Part shown: piece after piece, positions 26,029 to 34,594 of the stretch
Numbering within the stretch: the stretch's first letter is position 1
Layout of the letters: each line of letters opens with the position of its first letter
Origin: Bacillota bacterium
GTDB lineage: Bacteria; Bacillota; Clostridia; Lachnospirales; Lachnospiraceae
Direction of reading: 5' to 3'
NCBI GenBank assembly: GCA_023436225.1
Contig: JAEZKA010000004.1
Location: 1-42,347 of the forward strand
DNA length: 42,347 nucleotides
Position numbers and translations under genes: made by a program
The notes under the pieces: model-generated
Seen by the model: the letters and a program-made list of their open reading frames with translations, nothing else
The model's database searches: none
Told to the model about the DNA's origin: nothing

Positions 26029-26625
26029 ATGGGAATAATCAAAGTTGAAAAGAATGTAGGCGGAATTGAAGGATTGTGTATAATAGAGCCTGCTGTACAT
26101 GGTGATAAGCGAGGATATTTTATGGAAACCTACAATCAAAAGGATTTCCATGAAGCTGGCTTAGACATGGCCTTCGTACAGGAAAATCAGTCCAGTTCTA
26201 CCAAGGGTGTACTACGTGGAATGCATTTTCAGAAAGAATATCCACAGGGAAAATTGGTTCGCGTAATCAAAGGTACCGTATTTGACGTGGCAGTCGATTT
26301 GAGATACAATTCAGATACCTATGGAAAGTGGTATGGTATTGAATTGACAGAAGAGAATAGAAAACAGTTTTATATCCCAAAAGGCTTCGCCCATGGCTTT
26401 CTGGTGTTATCTGAGTATGCAGAGTTTAGCTACAAATGTACGGATTTTTATCGTCCCGGTGATGAGGGTGGACTGGCATGGAATGATCCCGATATAGCAA
26501 TCAAATGGCCACAGCTTGTGGGTGAATATAAAGGAAATGCGTCTGCAGAGGGCTATACAATGGAGGATGGAAGTCCACTGATTTTAAGTGAAAAAGATCA
26601 GAAATGGTCAGGGCTTCATAGATAG
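26029..26625 (+). CDS. rmlC: dTDP-4-dehydrorhamnose 3,5-epimerase
   Basis: Epimerises dTDP-4-keto-6-deoxyglucose at C3 and C5. The 198-residue cupin has DKRGYFMETYNQKDF, the QENQSSSTKGVLRGMHFQ block with the catalytic His, GTVFDVAVDLR and IPKGFAHGFLVLSEYAEFSYKCTDFY. I start at ATG 26029, preceded by TGAGGT; a longer frame from 25963 lacks a ribosome site and extends beyond normal RmlC N-termini. The usual final gene, rmlD (reductase), does not follow; a VanZ-like gene does. Confidence 0.93.
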   Translation: MGIIKVEKNVGGIEGLCIIEPAVHGDKRGYFMETYNQKDFHEAGLDMAFVQENQSSSTKGVLRGMHFQKEYPQGKLVRVIKGTVFDVAVDLRYNSDTYGKWYGIELTEENRKQFYIPKGFAHGFLVLSEYAEFSYKCTDFYRPGDEGGLAWNDPDIAIKWPQLVGEYKGNASAEGYTMEDGSPLILSEKDQKWSGLHR

Positions 26626-26667
26626 AGATGCTTTAAGCTAGATTACACGAATAGTTAGGAGAACTAG

Positions 26668-27219
26668 GTGCTGAATATTATTTTAAACGATATCTATACT
26701 TCATTGATCGAATACATCGAGCTTGCTGTAGGCTTCAGTGTGTTAGTGATCCTAATCGTGTATGCTCTGAAGATACTCCTTATCCCCAATCGCATCAATA
26801 TGCCGTTAAAAACAAGACTATGGAGATTGGTGCTGATATTCTCCTTTAATATATACCTGTTTTTGATTATATCAATCACAATATTATGCCGGGAACCGGG
26901 GTCTCGTTCAGAGGTAAGTCTGATGGTTTTTGATACCTTCTCCAAGGACCTATCGGGCAACGTATATCCGATCGAGAATATCTTATTATTCATTCCCTTC
27001 GGGTTATTACTACCCTTACTGAATAAGCGGCTGCATACTGTTATACGGACCACAGGATTAGGCCTGATGTCCAGCCTGCTCATTGAAGTAACACAATATA
27101 TTACGCAGAGAGGCTACTTTCAGATAGATGACATCATTACGAATGTGTTGGGAACAATCATAGGTTATTTGATATTTATCGTTGTAAATCGATTCTATAA
27201 AACAATACAAAGTTCATAG
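26668..27219 (+). CDS. VanZ family membrane protein
   Basis: A 183-residue membrane protein with four to five helices. The VanZ family hallmarks are NILLFIPFGLLLPLL and the C-terminal EVTQYITQRGYFQIDD...NVLGTIIGY block. VanZ gives teicoplanin resistance in VanA enterococci; chromosomal homologues in clostridia are of unknown role and often lie near envelope genes. It starts with GTG (26668), set by AGGAG (26657-26661) with 6-nt spacing. It is probably the last gene of the rml transcript, ahead of a hairpin at 27231. Confidence 0.85.
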   Translation: MLNIILNDIYTSLIEYIELAVGFSVLVILIVYALKILLIPNRINMPLKTRLWRLVLIFSFNIYLFLIISITILCREPGSRSEVSLMVFDTFSKDLSGNVYPIENILLFIPFGLLLPLLNKRLHTVIRTTGLGLMSSLLIEVTQYITQRGYFQIDDIITNVLGTIIGYLIFIVVNRFYKTIQSS

Positions 27220-27230
27220 TTTTTAGTCAG

Positions 27231-27257
27231 GGGCGGAGAAGGAAGTGATCTCCGCCC
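27231..27257. terminator. Stable GC-rich hairpin after VanZ gene
   Basis: GGGCGGAGA and TCTCCGCCC form a perfect 9-bp stem with a 9-nt loop. On + it is followed only by TTAATG, so it is a weak or Rho-assisted terminator. It lies between the VanZ gene and the convergent tiny ORF and could serve both. Confidence 0.6.
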
Positions 27258-27274
27258 TTAATGATACTACTAAT

Positions 27275-27352
27275 TCATGAAGTTGGAGAACTATTAATAT
27301 AATCTATTTTGTCTTTGGCAGCGTGGGAAGGGAATGACATATCTCTGGGCAT
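27275..27352 (-). CDS. Possible 25-residue small protein
   Basis: On the minus strand GGAGGTGA, an eight-base match to the 16S rRNA 3' end, lies a few bases before ATG. The frame gives 25 residues starting MPRDMSFPSHAAKDK and ending SSPTS. It is hydrophilic with no membrane segment. TTGTAA and TATATT 17 bp apart lie upstream on the same strand. The near-perfect ribosome site is the main reason to take it seriously; no family is recognised. Confidence 0.4.
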   Translation of the reverse strand: MPRDMSFPSHAAKDKIDYINSSPTS

Positions 27353-27414
27353 AAGCTCACCTCCAATGATATCATATTCTGATAAGGTTCAAATGGAACT
27401 GGGAAGCTGGTAAC

Positions 27415-27443
27415 AATATACTGATATTGCAATATATTTACAA
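27415..27443 (-). promoter_or_regulatory. Putative minus-strand promoter
   Basis: Read on the minus strand, TTGTAA (27443-27438) and TATATT (27420-27415) are 17 bp apart, facing the tiny ORF at 27352. Confidence 0.4.
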
Positions 27444-27450
27444 AATTATC

Positions 27451-27479
27451 TTGTCAGAGTTTTATGACAGTGCTATAAT
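27451..27479 (+). promoter_or_regulatory. Promoter of the 70-residue gene and following unit
   Basis: TTGTCA (27451-27456) and perfect TATAAT (27474-27479) with a 17-bp spacer. It leaves a leader of about 160 nt before ATG 27645. It lies back to back with the minus-strand promoter. Confidence 0.7.
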
Positions 27480-27644
27480 GAGTGTATATCCATAGGATAC
27501 ACACTGCTGCGTTGTTATTTTAATATTAATACGGATTATATGCATACTAATCATGCAGATTGTATCGGACAAGTCAAAATATGTGTTTAACTTTAATTAC
27601 TTGAATATATTATTATAAGTACAGTTTTTTGAAAGGTGGTACAG

Positions 27645-27857
27645 ATGAACTTAGGGAAACTGATTAGCCCGGAGGATATTGATGTAATATATGAGCCTAC
27701 GGAATTAACGGCATCCTACAGGGATGGTAACAATCATGGCAGAGGCTATATTAATAAAGCGGAGATGAATAAAGAGATATTAAATCCGAAGTTGGCGGAT
27801 TGGAGCTATTTCCCTGATCGTCAGGAACATGCTAAAAAGGTTCTACAAGTGCACTGA
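27645..27857 (+). CDS. Small protein of unknown function (70 residues)
   Basis: A 70-residue hydrophilic protein, not recognised. It has no signal peptide or membrane helix. Notable features are an acidic N-terminal SPEDIDVIYEPTE segment, a glycine/asparagine turn (DGNNHGRGYIN) and a C-terminal aromatic patch (WSYFPDRQEHAKKV). I start at ATG 27645, five bases after AAAGGTGG; a GTG at 27636 is part of that site. It has its own promoter and ends just before a strong hairpin, so it may be made in excess over the two large genes downstream, perhaps as a partner or regulator of them. That link is inference. Confidence 0.6.
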   Translation: MNLGKLISPEDIDVIYEPTELTASYRDGNNHGRGYINKAEMNKEILNPKLADWSYFPDRQEHAKKVLQVH

Positions 27858-27898
27858 TGTGATTTGGCAGAAGAAGCTCAACTAGAAGATACATCTGT

Positions 27899-27937
27899 AT
27901 AGGACACGGGTAGCCGTGTCCTATTATTATTGATTTT
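27899..27937 (+). terminator. Hairpin after 70-residue gene
   Basis: ATAGGACACGG and CCGTGTCCTAT form a perfect 11-bp stem with a GTAG loop, then TATTATTGATTTTT. The T tail is interrupted, so partial readthrough into the next gene, whose ribosome site begins at 27941, is likely. Confidence 0.7.
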
Positions 27938-27956
27938 TATGGGAGGGAAGCGGGGC

Positions 27957-29315
27957 ATGATGTTGGATGGTATATATCATAACGATAAAGCAGAGGACTG
28001 TTGTGATCAGAAGACAAGTCGATACAGTAAAATGGATCGTTTTGTTATATTACTTTTCGCGGCAATACTGCTGTCCCTGATATTGTTTGCCTTCTGCTAT
28101 GATAATCATACGAATCATAACTTTCCTAAGCTGTTGGATTATTTATATCATACGCAACTTTACCGAATGATCAAGGCCAATACATTTTTAGAATATATCC
28201 ATAGTTGTCTTAAGAACGTCAAGGATTTTCATACCGTAATATTCGGAGCTACCTTATCCTCCATCAGTCTCTTGTTTGCGGCGGTGAGCTTCATCAATAA
28301 TCACTTCAGTGATAATATCTATGGCTTTAAATTTGGAGATATCTTTGAGATAGGTTCAAGGAAATCCTTTCAGTTCGTAAAGAAAGAATTATATATTAAG
28401 GCTGGACTTATCTTTGTTGCCCTGTTGCTGAGATATTCCTTTGTGGCTCTTATATTATTGTTAGATGTCCTGATTATATTTGCATCGATTCTTATTCGGA
28501 CGGATCTGATTGCTACCAAAAGAAAGAAATGGAGTATCATCAGCAAGTTGATCAAGAAGGAATTAATGAGTACCGAATATGCGGAGTGTATGGAATCCTT
28601 AGTGAAGCTTAGTCAATATGATAATAAGGATGAAGAATATTATGCACTAGTCTCGTATCTGGTTAGGGACGTTAAGAAAGATATGATGAATAAGGAGCTA
28701 AGGAAAAGTATCTTTGGTTGGATTTATAGGAACCAGTGTATTCGTGAGGACAAGTACTTCATTCTGGCCTATAATCTGGCGGTGGGGATTATTACCGGAA
28801 ATGACCGGGTGAAGGAATATAAATATGCTAATCTGGAGGAAATCATATACGAGATTAATGAGTTAAAAAAATACGATAGATTAAGGTATATGAACCTGAT
28901 GCTGGGATGTCTGATTGTGCCGATCCTACATCAGGATAAGGATTCTCTTCAATTATATGCAAAGTACTTTGAATTATCCTTAGCAGATCCGGTTGACAGT
29001 CCAATCAAGTATATTATGATAAGTACACTTTTGATTTATTTTGAAGTCTTTTATGAAAAGAAGATATTGATTGAACCGATATGTGAAACCTTCTGTTCGA
29101 TCAATGAGGTTAAGAATTTTTTTTACTATCACGAGGAGTTTGGCAAGAATGAGGATATTAAAGAACAGATTCTCTATCTTTGTCTGAACCTAAGCAAATT
29201 TCGATGGATCTACTCGGAGGTTATTATACGATGCTATCAACGAATATTTCATGATTTTCAGCCGGATATCTATCATACTACGAATATCGAATCTTATGTA
29301 GGCTTAAAATTCTGA
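27957..29315 (+). CDS. Uncharacterised membrane protein (452 residues)
   Basis: Not recognised. Membrane helices are visible near residues 28-48 (RFVILLFAAILLSLILF), 92-114 (VIFGATLSSISLLFAAVSF) and a double-length stretch at about 143-182 (AGLIFVALLLRYSFVALILLLDVLIIFA). After that come about 270 residues of charged, helix-rich sequence that should lie in the cytoplasm, with Tyr- and Leu-rich helical segments reminiscent of repeats but no clear period. Of two adjacent ATGs I use 27957, ten bases after GGGAGG. It sits 16 bp before the 882-residue protein gene, and the two are probably co-translated, so a membrane-anchored complex with that peptidase-like protein is the natural inference. Confidence 0.75.
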   Translation: MMLDGIYHNDKAEDCCDQKTSRYSKMDRFVILLFAAILLSLILFAFCYDNHTNHNFPKLLDYLYHTQLYRMIKANTFLEYIHSCLKNVKDFHTVIFGATLSSISLLFAAVSFINNHFSDNIYGFKFGDIFEIGSRKSFQFVKKELYIKAGLIFVALLLRYSFVALILLLDVLIIFASILIRTDLIATKRKKWSIISKLIKKELMSTEYAECMESLVKLSQYDNKDEEYYALVSYLVRDVKKDMMNKELRKSIFGWIYRNQCIREDKYFILAYNLAVGIITGNDRVKEYKYANLEEIIYEINELKKYDRLRYMNLMLGCLIVPILHQDKDSLQLYAKYFELSLADPVDSPIKYIMISTLLIYFEVFYEKKILIEPICETFCSINEVKNFFYYHEEFGKNEDIKEQILYLCLNLSKFRWIYSEVIIRCYQRIFHDFQPDIYHTTNIESYVGLKF

Positions 29316-29331
29316 GGGAGAGAAGTGACTG

Positions 29332-31980
29332 ATGAGAAATATCTGCAGACCGATTATTCTATACAACAAAATGGTACCACCTTCACCAAATAAATTAGAT
29401 TATGATTATCTGATTTTTGGAGACTATGACGGTTTATCCGTCAAGGAGAATATTTATAGTGAGAACAAAAATGACTTGATCAGACTATGGTATGACATGG
29501 TTGAGGAAGCAAAGAGATTAGATGGTAATTATGTATACCGTACGATTTTTGGCTTTCGAAGCGAGGAGGAGTGTGATGCAAGTGATGAGGCTTTCCAGGG
29601 TTTAACGGAGCATCCCTTTTTATTTATCTCGATGCTGCAATTTAAGGAAAAGCATATAGAGCTGAGAGCGAAGCGGCAGTGTATTGAGACGAGCATCAAT
29701 GAGTGCTATGAAGAGCTGGGTGCGTCGGCAATCTGCTATCTTACAATCGATAATGCGACCATTCTATTGATGATAAAAGCGAAGACCTATGAGCTTGGTG
29801 CACAGGCTTTTCATTATTTCCGTTACCATTGTTACGATATTTGCGGCCTTACATTAAATTATAGCTACACAATAAATGGATATTCACAAGGTGATCTGAA
29901 TAACGAATTATATCTGGACGATGAGGCCATAGTTGATGAGGCGGTGCTTAATATAATCGAGAATAGTCCGGGTAGCGTCTGGTGCTTTTATGAGGAGCTG
30001 AAGCGACAGCTATTGGAAGCCGACAAGCCGAAGGTAAAGAATCTGAGCTTATATAGTATTTTTGGCAATGATGATATGGTAATAAGAATAAATGAAATTA
30101 GATGGTGTGATTTGCTTCCGCTCTATAGGAATAAGGGGAAGGGTCTTTTGTTAAATGAGTGTGATGGTTATATTCGTTGTGTCTACAATATTACCACCAC
30201 GATCTCGATCAGACAGGAGGAGCATGACAATGGGTTGGCTCGATGTCCGGTAGAGATAGATACCCCCATAGAGGATGATTTTACAGAGCATTGTGCATCT
30301 GTCTTTGACGAGCATAGAAATAGAATTCTGAGTAATAACGATAAGAAAGCCAAAGGCTATTCCAAAGCACTGCTGATTATTCTGAATTCCCTTCAAAAAT
30401 ATGAGAAGTCGGATTTCTCTAAATACATATTTCTTACAATCTACGATCCCGTGAATACATTCATCGAGATGGTATATGATGAGAATTATAGTAAGCTAAT
30501 CGTCGATCATCAGGAGCTGGAGTTTATAAATGCAGTCAATATTCAGGTTCAGAATACAATCGGCGCCTGCCGCAGCTTTTTTGAAGCACCTGATTTTAAT
30601 GCCGCTATTTACTATTCACCGGTTAAGTTGAATGCGTTATATGCTTCCTATGCCTTCTATGTCACAGAACGTTTAAGAATGCAGACGGACAGCTTAGGGA
30701 GCGAATATAATTATAAGTTTATGATTTGCCCGTGGATGCAAGAGCAGATCATATGCTTCAATATCTTTGAAGAAGGTCTTACGGATAAGAATGTTATCCT
30801 TCTTAAGATTCCAGAAAGATTATTGTATCAGCCAAGAGATTTGATGATTATGCTGACTCATGAGATCGCTCATTTTGTTGGAGAGGGTATCAGGAATCGG
30901 ATAAAACGATATGACTGCTTTGTCAATATAATGATTAATAGCATTATATCCTATATCAAAGGAATCCCTTTTCTGATGGATTTTGTTGCGGAGACGGATT
31001 TTAGGACAGTTAAGGAGTTTCTTAATCAGAAGCTTCGTCTGAAATCAGAGCGTTATATCGAGAGTAAAAGGAAAGAGGATCCACAATATCTGAAGTACCG
31101 ATATACACTAGTATCAACCAAGGATGAACTGAATAATGTGATCAGAGGTGTAATCAGAGATCATAAGAAAGACTTGTTTTTAATGTTCAAATCGAATTAT
31201 TATTCGAAACATAAAGAAAAGCTTCAAAGCCTATACTCGGATATATACAAAAGTGAGTATAACAGAGAGAACATCCAAAGCTTTAAAAAGGAGCAATACA
31301 CAATACTGGAATATGAAAAGGCCTGGGAGGATGCTGTCTTTAAGCTGCTTTATCAATATTCGGAAAGTCTGATCACACCGGGAATCAACCTGATCTCACA
31401 GATATTCTCGGAGACATATGCAGATTTAATTAGTGTCATGACCCTTGGACTTACGCCACTTGATTATATTAGTACTTTCTTCCGTATGAAAGACAAGAAT
31501 ACCAGTTTATTCTTCTTAACCATTAGGATAACATTTGTTGTAATTGCTATGAGTATAGATGAATTAAAGAGTAAAGTCACTTATACCTTTCAAAATAGTT
31601 GGAGAGAAGAATGGGGGGAATTGCTGAAGCGATACAGTCAAAACGATAGCGACACCTTGGCTAAAACGATCTGTACGGTGGACAGCCTGATTAGAAGCTT
31701 CAATAAAGAAGACCTCAGTGGCATTATTGCTGAGGAGAATATCACAAAGGAAAATTATATTTTTCATGATTATGCTACCTGGGATTGGGTGATTCAATAT
31801 CTTGCAAAATGCAGACAAGATTACGAGCAATGCCTCAGTAGAGAGAAAGAGGAGGCAGATTTCAAGCAATTTCTTTCTTTTTACCAGGATTTTGGGCATC
31901 ACGATATTGAATATAATATCGCCCAAATGGAGGAGATGATTGATAAATATATGGAAAACGTGTATTCCAGACTGCATTAG
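29332..31980 (+). CDS. Large protein with HEIAH zinc-peptidase motif and possible cyclase-like N-terminus
   Basis: 882 residues, not assignable to a characterised family. H510-E511-I512-A513-H514 in LTHEIAHFVGEG is a zinc-metallopeptidase HExxH site. E694 in SETYAD (694-698 ETYAD) could be the third ligand as in gluzincins, though 180 residues away, so the domain carries a long helical insertion. The N-terminal YLIFGDYDGLSV (26-37, D31 and D33) followed by the hairpin ICYLTIDNATILLMI (134-148) resembles the palm core of GGDEF or class III cyclases, without an intact GGDEF, hence probably degenerate. There is no signal peptide or convincing membrane helix, so the protein should be cytoplasmic. 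Start ATG follows GAGGGAG. The cyclase comparison is by eye only. Confidence 0.7.
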   Translation: MRNICRPIILYNKMVPPSPNKLDYDYLIFGDYDGLSVKENIYSENKNDLIRLWYDMVEEAKRLDGNYVYRTIFGFRSEEECDASDEAFQGLTEHPFLFISMLQFKEKHIELRAKRQCIETSINECYEELGASAICYLTIDNATILLMIKAKTYELGAQAFHYFRYHCYDICGLTLNYSYTINGYSQGDLNNELYLDDEAIVDEAVLNIIENSPGSVWCFYEELKRQLLEADKPKVKNLSLYSIFGNDDMVIRINEIRWCDLLPLYRNKGKGLLLNECDGYIRCVYNITTTISIRQEEHDNGLARCPVEIDTPIEDDFTEHCASVFDEHRNRILSNNDKKAKGYSKALLIILNSLQKYEKSDFSKYIFLTIYDPVNTFIEMVYDENYSKLIVDHQELEFINAVNIQVQNTIGACRSFFEAPDFNAAIYYSPVKLNALYASYAFYVTERLRMQTDSLGSEYNYKFMICPWMQEQIICFNIFEEGLTDKNVILLKIPERLLYQPRDLMIMLTHEIAHFVGEGIRNRIKRYDCFVNIMINSIISYIKGIPFLMDFVAETDFRTVKEFLNQKLRLKSERYIESKRKEDPQYLKYRYTLVSTKDELNNVIRGVIRDHKKDLFLMFKSNYYSKHKEKLQSLYSDIYKSEYNRENIQSFKKEQYTILEYEKAWEDAVFKLLYQYSESLITPGINLISQIFSETYADLISVMTLGLTPLDYISTFFRMKDKNTSLFFLTIRITFVVIAMSIDELKSKVTYTFQNSWREEWGELLKRYSQNDSDTLAKTICTVDSLIRSFNKEDLSGIIAEENITKENYIFHDYATWDWVIQYLAKCRQDYEQCLSREKEEADFKQFLSFYQDFGHHDIEYNIAQMEEMIDKYMENVYSRLH

Positions 31981-32051
31981 GCTGATATCTTAATTAAAAT
32001 ATTGCAAAACACAACATATGGAACAGAATAACAAAAAAATGCAATTACACC

Positions 32052-32080
32052 TTGACATTTCCATAATTTCCAATTAATAT
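32052..32080 (+). promoter_or_regulatory. Promoter of first Big_2/cps module
   Basis: TTGACA (32052-32057) and TAATAT (32075-32080), spacer 17 bp. The spacer text TTTCCATAATTTCCAAT closely matches that of the promoter at 38445, so both Big_2 genes share a duplicated promoter. Confidence 0.75.
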
Positions 32081-32142
32081 GTAATAAGTTACAAAATATG
32101 TATTTGATGTGATGATTAGTATATGGCAAAGGAGAGAATAAC

Positions 32143-33936
32143 ATGAGTAAGAAAGCATCATATGGTTTGAGAGCTTTATACACAAGAGTGATGGTTGCTG
32201 TAATGATGATCGCTGCAATAGCGTTCGTTCCCAGCTATACCGCACTAGCTGCAAAGGCTCCGACTATATCAAAGAAGACCCTGAACATCATGGTGAAGGG
32301 GACCTATGATCTGAATATTAAGAATGAGATTAAAGGTGCCAGCTATGTATGGTCGAGTAATAATGAGAAGATTGCTACAGTAGATGCTGCAGGTGTAGTG
32401 AAAGCTAAGACAAGAGGGAATGCAGTGATTACCTGTAAGATTAAAGCCGGTAAATCAGTATATACGGTTAGCAGTAAGGTAAGAGTTGTATCCGGAGCAA
32501 AGAGCTTCGTAATTAATAATAAAATATCAGTTTTGAATAAAGGGCAGGTATATGATCTGAATAGAACCCTGACACCTTTTACATCCAATGATGTGACAAC
32601 CTGGACCAGCAGCAATAATTCGATTGCTAAGCCGGATAAGAACGGTAAGTTCACTGCTCTGAAGCCTGGTACAGTAACAATTACCGGTAAGACCCTTAGC
32701 GGTAAGTCCGACTCCGTAACAATCAAAATTCTTGATGAAGATGGTGCTGTAGCGACTCAGGGTGAGATGGAAGAGCTGCTCAAGCTGGGTGCTAATAAGA
32801 TCACATTAAGAACAGATTCAGAGAATACCTTCACTATTCCGGAAGGTAACTATAAGAATACAACCCTTGTAGTAGATGCACCTAAGGCAGATGTATATAA
32901 CAGTGGTGTATTCAAATCCATCGAGATTCTTAAGATCGCACCCAATACCTTCCATGAGAAGGCAAAGGGAAACAAGCTGGTAATCAAATCTGCTACGGCA
33001 AGCATCGAGGTTGACAAGGATGCATCAGTATCGATTGAGATTACATCAGTAGGCTCAAAGGTTACAATTAAGAACGATAAAGGCGAGATTACCGGTGTGG
33101 TTATAATGAGTAATGCTGATTTGAAGATCGAAGGCGAATCCAGTAAACCAATTCCGGTTGAAATTAAGACTACAGGCGCAAGCATCACCACAAGTGTACC
33201 CTTGGCTGTTACAGCATCTGCTCCGGCAGCATTGACTCTTGAAAAGGGTGCAGAAAGCTCAACAATTACAGTAGATAAGAAGGAGAATATCCCTACAATT
33301 ACTGGTGATGTAACCATCAATGTAACAGTTGGTACCGGTGCAACACAGACTAAGGTAGAAGTGAAGGGAGAAAAGCTTGATGCAAAGGATCCTGGAACGA
33401 CTCCTTCAACCGGTGGAGGATCTGGTGGAGGTTCTGGTAGCAATCCAGGAGGACCCAGCACCCCGGATAATGGTTATACGAAGGATATCTTGAGTGGCGG
33501 AAGAATAAGATATATTTTATCCAAATCGGTTGATCAGATCAAATCAATCGAAACAAGCTTTATAGTTCCGGTGACTATCGATGGTGAGATGTTATCAACC
33601 CTCTTAAGCTTCCTGAATGATCCAGAGGGATCACTTGATAAGTGGCAGAAGGACAATGTGGTAAGAAAAACCTACGGTATTGCTGGGAATCAATTTGAGA
33701 TTGAAGCCTCAGCTGCGAATGGTAATACAAGAAAGATTACGCTATTGAGTACACCGGGGGGATTTTTTGATGGCAGAGAATATAGTGTGACATTAGATAC
33801 CGTTGATACTGCTGCTAAGACCGGTAGCTTTACCATCAATGGTGCAGATAAATATCTTACTATTTCGAAAACAGCAGAGAAGATCTTAGTGATTGAGACC
33901 AATATTGATGGACTCAACTTTGTTCCGAAATTCTAG
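32143..33936 (+). CDS. Secreted surface protein with two Big_2 Ig-like domains, copy 1
   Basis: A 597-residue exported protein. An N-terminal signal peptide (basic start, hydrophobic MVAVMMIAAIAFVPSYTALA) ends near residue 36. Two bacterial Ig-like (Big_2) domains follow at about 40-118 and 120-196, each with the W-S-S-N-x-x-I-A...V-T-I-T pattern. Then come about 220 residues of beta-rich, Val/Thr/Lys-rich sequence, a Gly/Ser/Pro linker (PSTGGGSGGGSGSNPGG, about 424-440) and a C-terminal domain. No LPxTG tail, S-layer domain or transmembrane anchor is visible. Big_2 domains mediate adhesion or wall binding elsewhere. It heads the module with CpsB/C/D-type genes and has a paralogue at 38572. 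Confidence 0.8.
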   Translation: MSKKASYGLRALYTRVMVAVMMIAAIAFVPSYTALAAKAPTISKKTLNIMVKGTYDLNIKNEIKGASYVWSSNNEKIATVDAAGVVKAKTRGNAVITCKIKAGKSVYTVSSKVRVVSGAKSFVINNKISVLNKGQVYDLNRTLTPFTSNDVTTWTSSNNSIAKPDKNGKFTALKPGTVTITGKTLSGKSDSVTIKILDEDGAVATQGEMEELLKLGANKITLRTDSENTFTIPEGNYKNTTLVVDAPKADVYNSGVFKSIEILKIAPNTFHEKAKGNKLVIKSATASIEVDKDASVSIEITSVGSKVTIKNDKGEITGVVIMSNADLKIEGESSKPIPVEIKTTGASITTSVPLAVTASAPAALTLEKGAESSTITVDKKENIPTITGDVTINVTVGTGATQTKVEVKGEKLDAKDPGTTPSTGGGSGGGSGSNPGGPSTPDNGYTKDILSGGRIRYILSKSVDQIKSIETSFIVPVTIDGEMLSTLLSFLNDPEGSLDKWQKDNVVRKTYGIAGNQFEIEASAANGNTRKITLLSTPGGFFDGREYSVTLDTVDTAAKTGSFTINGADKYLTISKTAEKILVIETNIDGLNFVPKF

Positions 33937-33969
33937 TAATATTGATAAGTGCATATAATTATTAATTTC

Positions 33970-34006
33970 CCAAAGGATTTTTCGCATTCTGCGGAAAATC
34001 CTTTGG
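33970..34006 (+). repeat. Conserved 37-nt hairpin, copy 1
   Basis: CCAAAGGATTTTTCGCA, loop TTC, then TGCGGAAAATCCTTTGG: a 17-bp stem with one mismatch. It starts 33 nt after the Big_2 stop and ends just before the next ribosome site. No T run follows, so it is not a classical terminator. The same element occurs at 40349-40385 after the second Big_2 gene. Confidence 0.9.
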
Positions 34007-34024
34007 TATATAGGGGGGATGATG

Positions 34025-34594
34025 ATGAAGGGAGTAATATTTTATATTGCTTTCGTTTTTTGCTGTTTACTCCCGGTTTCCACCGTATATGCCGGATCCT
34101 TGAATGAGTATGAGAAGCAGGTGGTGGCGGAAGCAAGGAAGACTTATACTTATCAAGGGAAGATGTATCAAGTCGATGAGAAATATATTGATCAATTGAT
34201 TGCTTATCTGAGTCAGGATGATGTGGATATCACTGCTGAGCAGAGAGATAAGGCCTTGCAGACTGCTTACAATAGTATAGAGCGAGGTGTTCTGGACGGG
34301 TATCTGATTCCGGTGGAGGAGCCGGTGGAGGAGTCTGCGCAGCAGGCAACACCGATGCCTACGATTACGGTTACACCTGAGCCCTCAGAGATAGATGAGG
34401 CTAAGAATCTATCGCAGGAGGAAAAGGAACAGATTGATCAGTTCTTCGGGGAGACGAGTAATACCTCTATCATTACCGAGACAGGTTTTAATTTTGAACA
34501 TACACTAATTGTGATTGTGGGGATTGTAATGCTTATGATTTTCGGATTTGTTGCTAACTGTCGTATGGACTACTTCGCTCAAAATGATGAATAG
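34025..34594 (+). CDS. Exported single-pass protein, possible sortase substrate
   Basis: A 189-residue protein of no known family. It has a signal peptide (VIFYIAFVFCCLLPVSTVYA), an extracytoplasmic helical, acidic domain, a Pro/Thr/Glu-rich spacer (PMPTITVTPEPSE) and, near the C-terminus, a hydrophobic helix (LIVIVGIVMLMIFGFV) followed by a short tail with one arginine. The segment IITETGF just before that helix has the layout of a degenerate LPxTG sorting signal, and the next gene is a sortase. Alternatively the helix is an ordinary anchor. Three ATGs are in tandem; the third (34025) fits AGGGGG best. The sortase gene start overlaps its 3' end. Confidence 0.65.
   Translation: MKGVIFYIAFVFCCLLPVSTVYAGSLNEYEKQVVAEARKTYTYQGKMYQVDEKYIDQLIAYLSQDDVDITAEQRDKALQTAYNSIERGVLDGYLIPVEEPVEESAQQATPMPTITVTPEPSEIDEAKNLSQEEKEQIDQFFGETSNTSIITETGFNFEHTLIVIVGIVMLMIFGFVANCRMDYFAQNDE

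Larger units (their letters stand above)
27220..27644. other. Intergenic region with divergent promoters and a tiny gene
   Basis: Contains the hairpin 27231-27257, a likely 25-residue minus-strand ORF (27275-27352) and back-to-back promoters (minus 27415-27443, plus 27451-27479). It separates the polysaccharide locus from the uncharacterised unit to the right. Confidence 0.6.

Noticed and set aside
32343..33461. Long minus-strand open frames under the Big_2 genes (also 38982-39824)
   Set aside because: Antisense shadows caused by the Val/Thr/Lys codon bias of the real genes; no ribosome sites.
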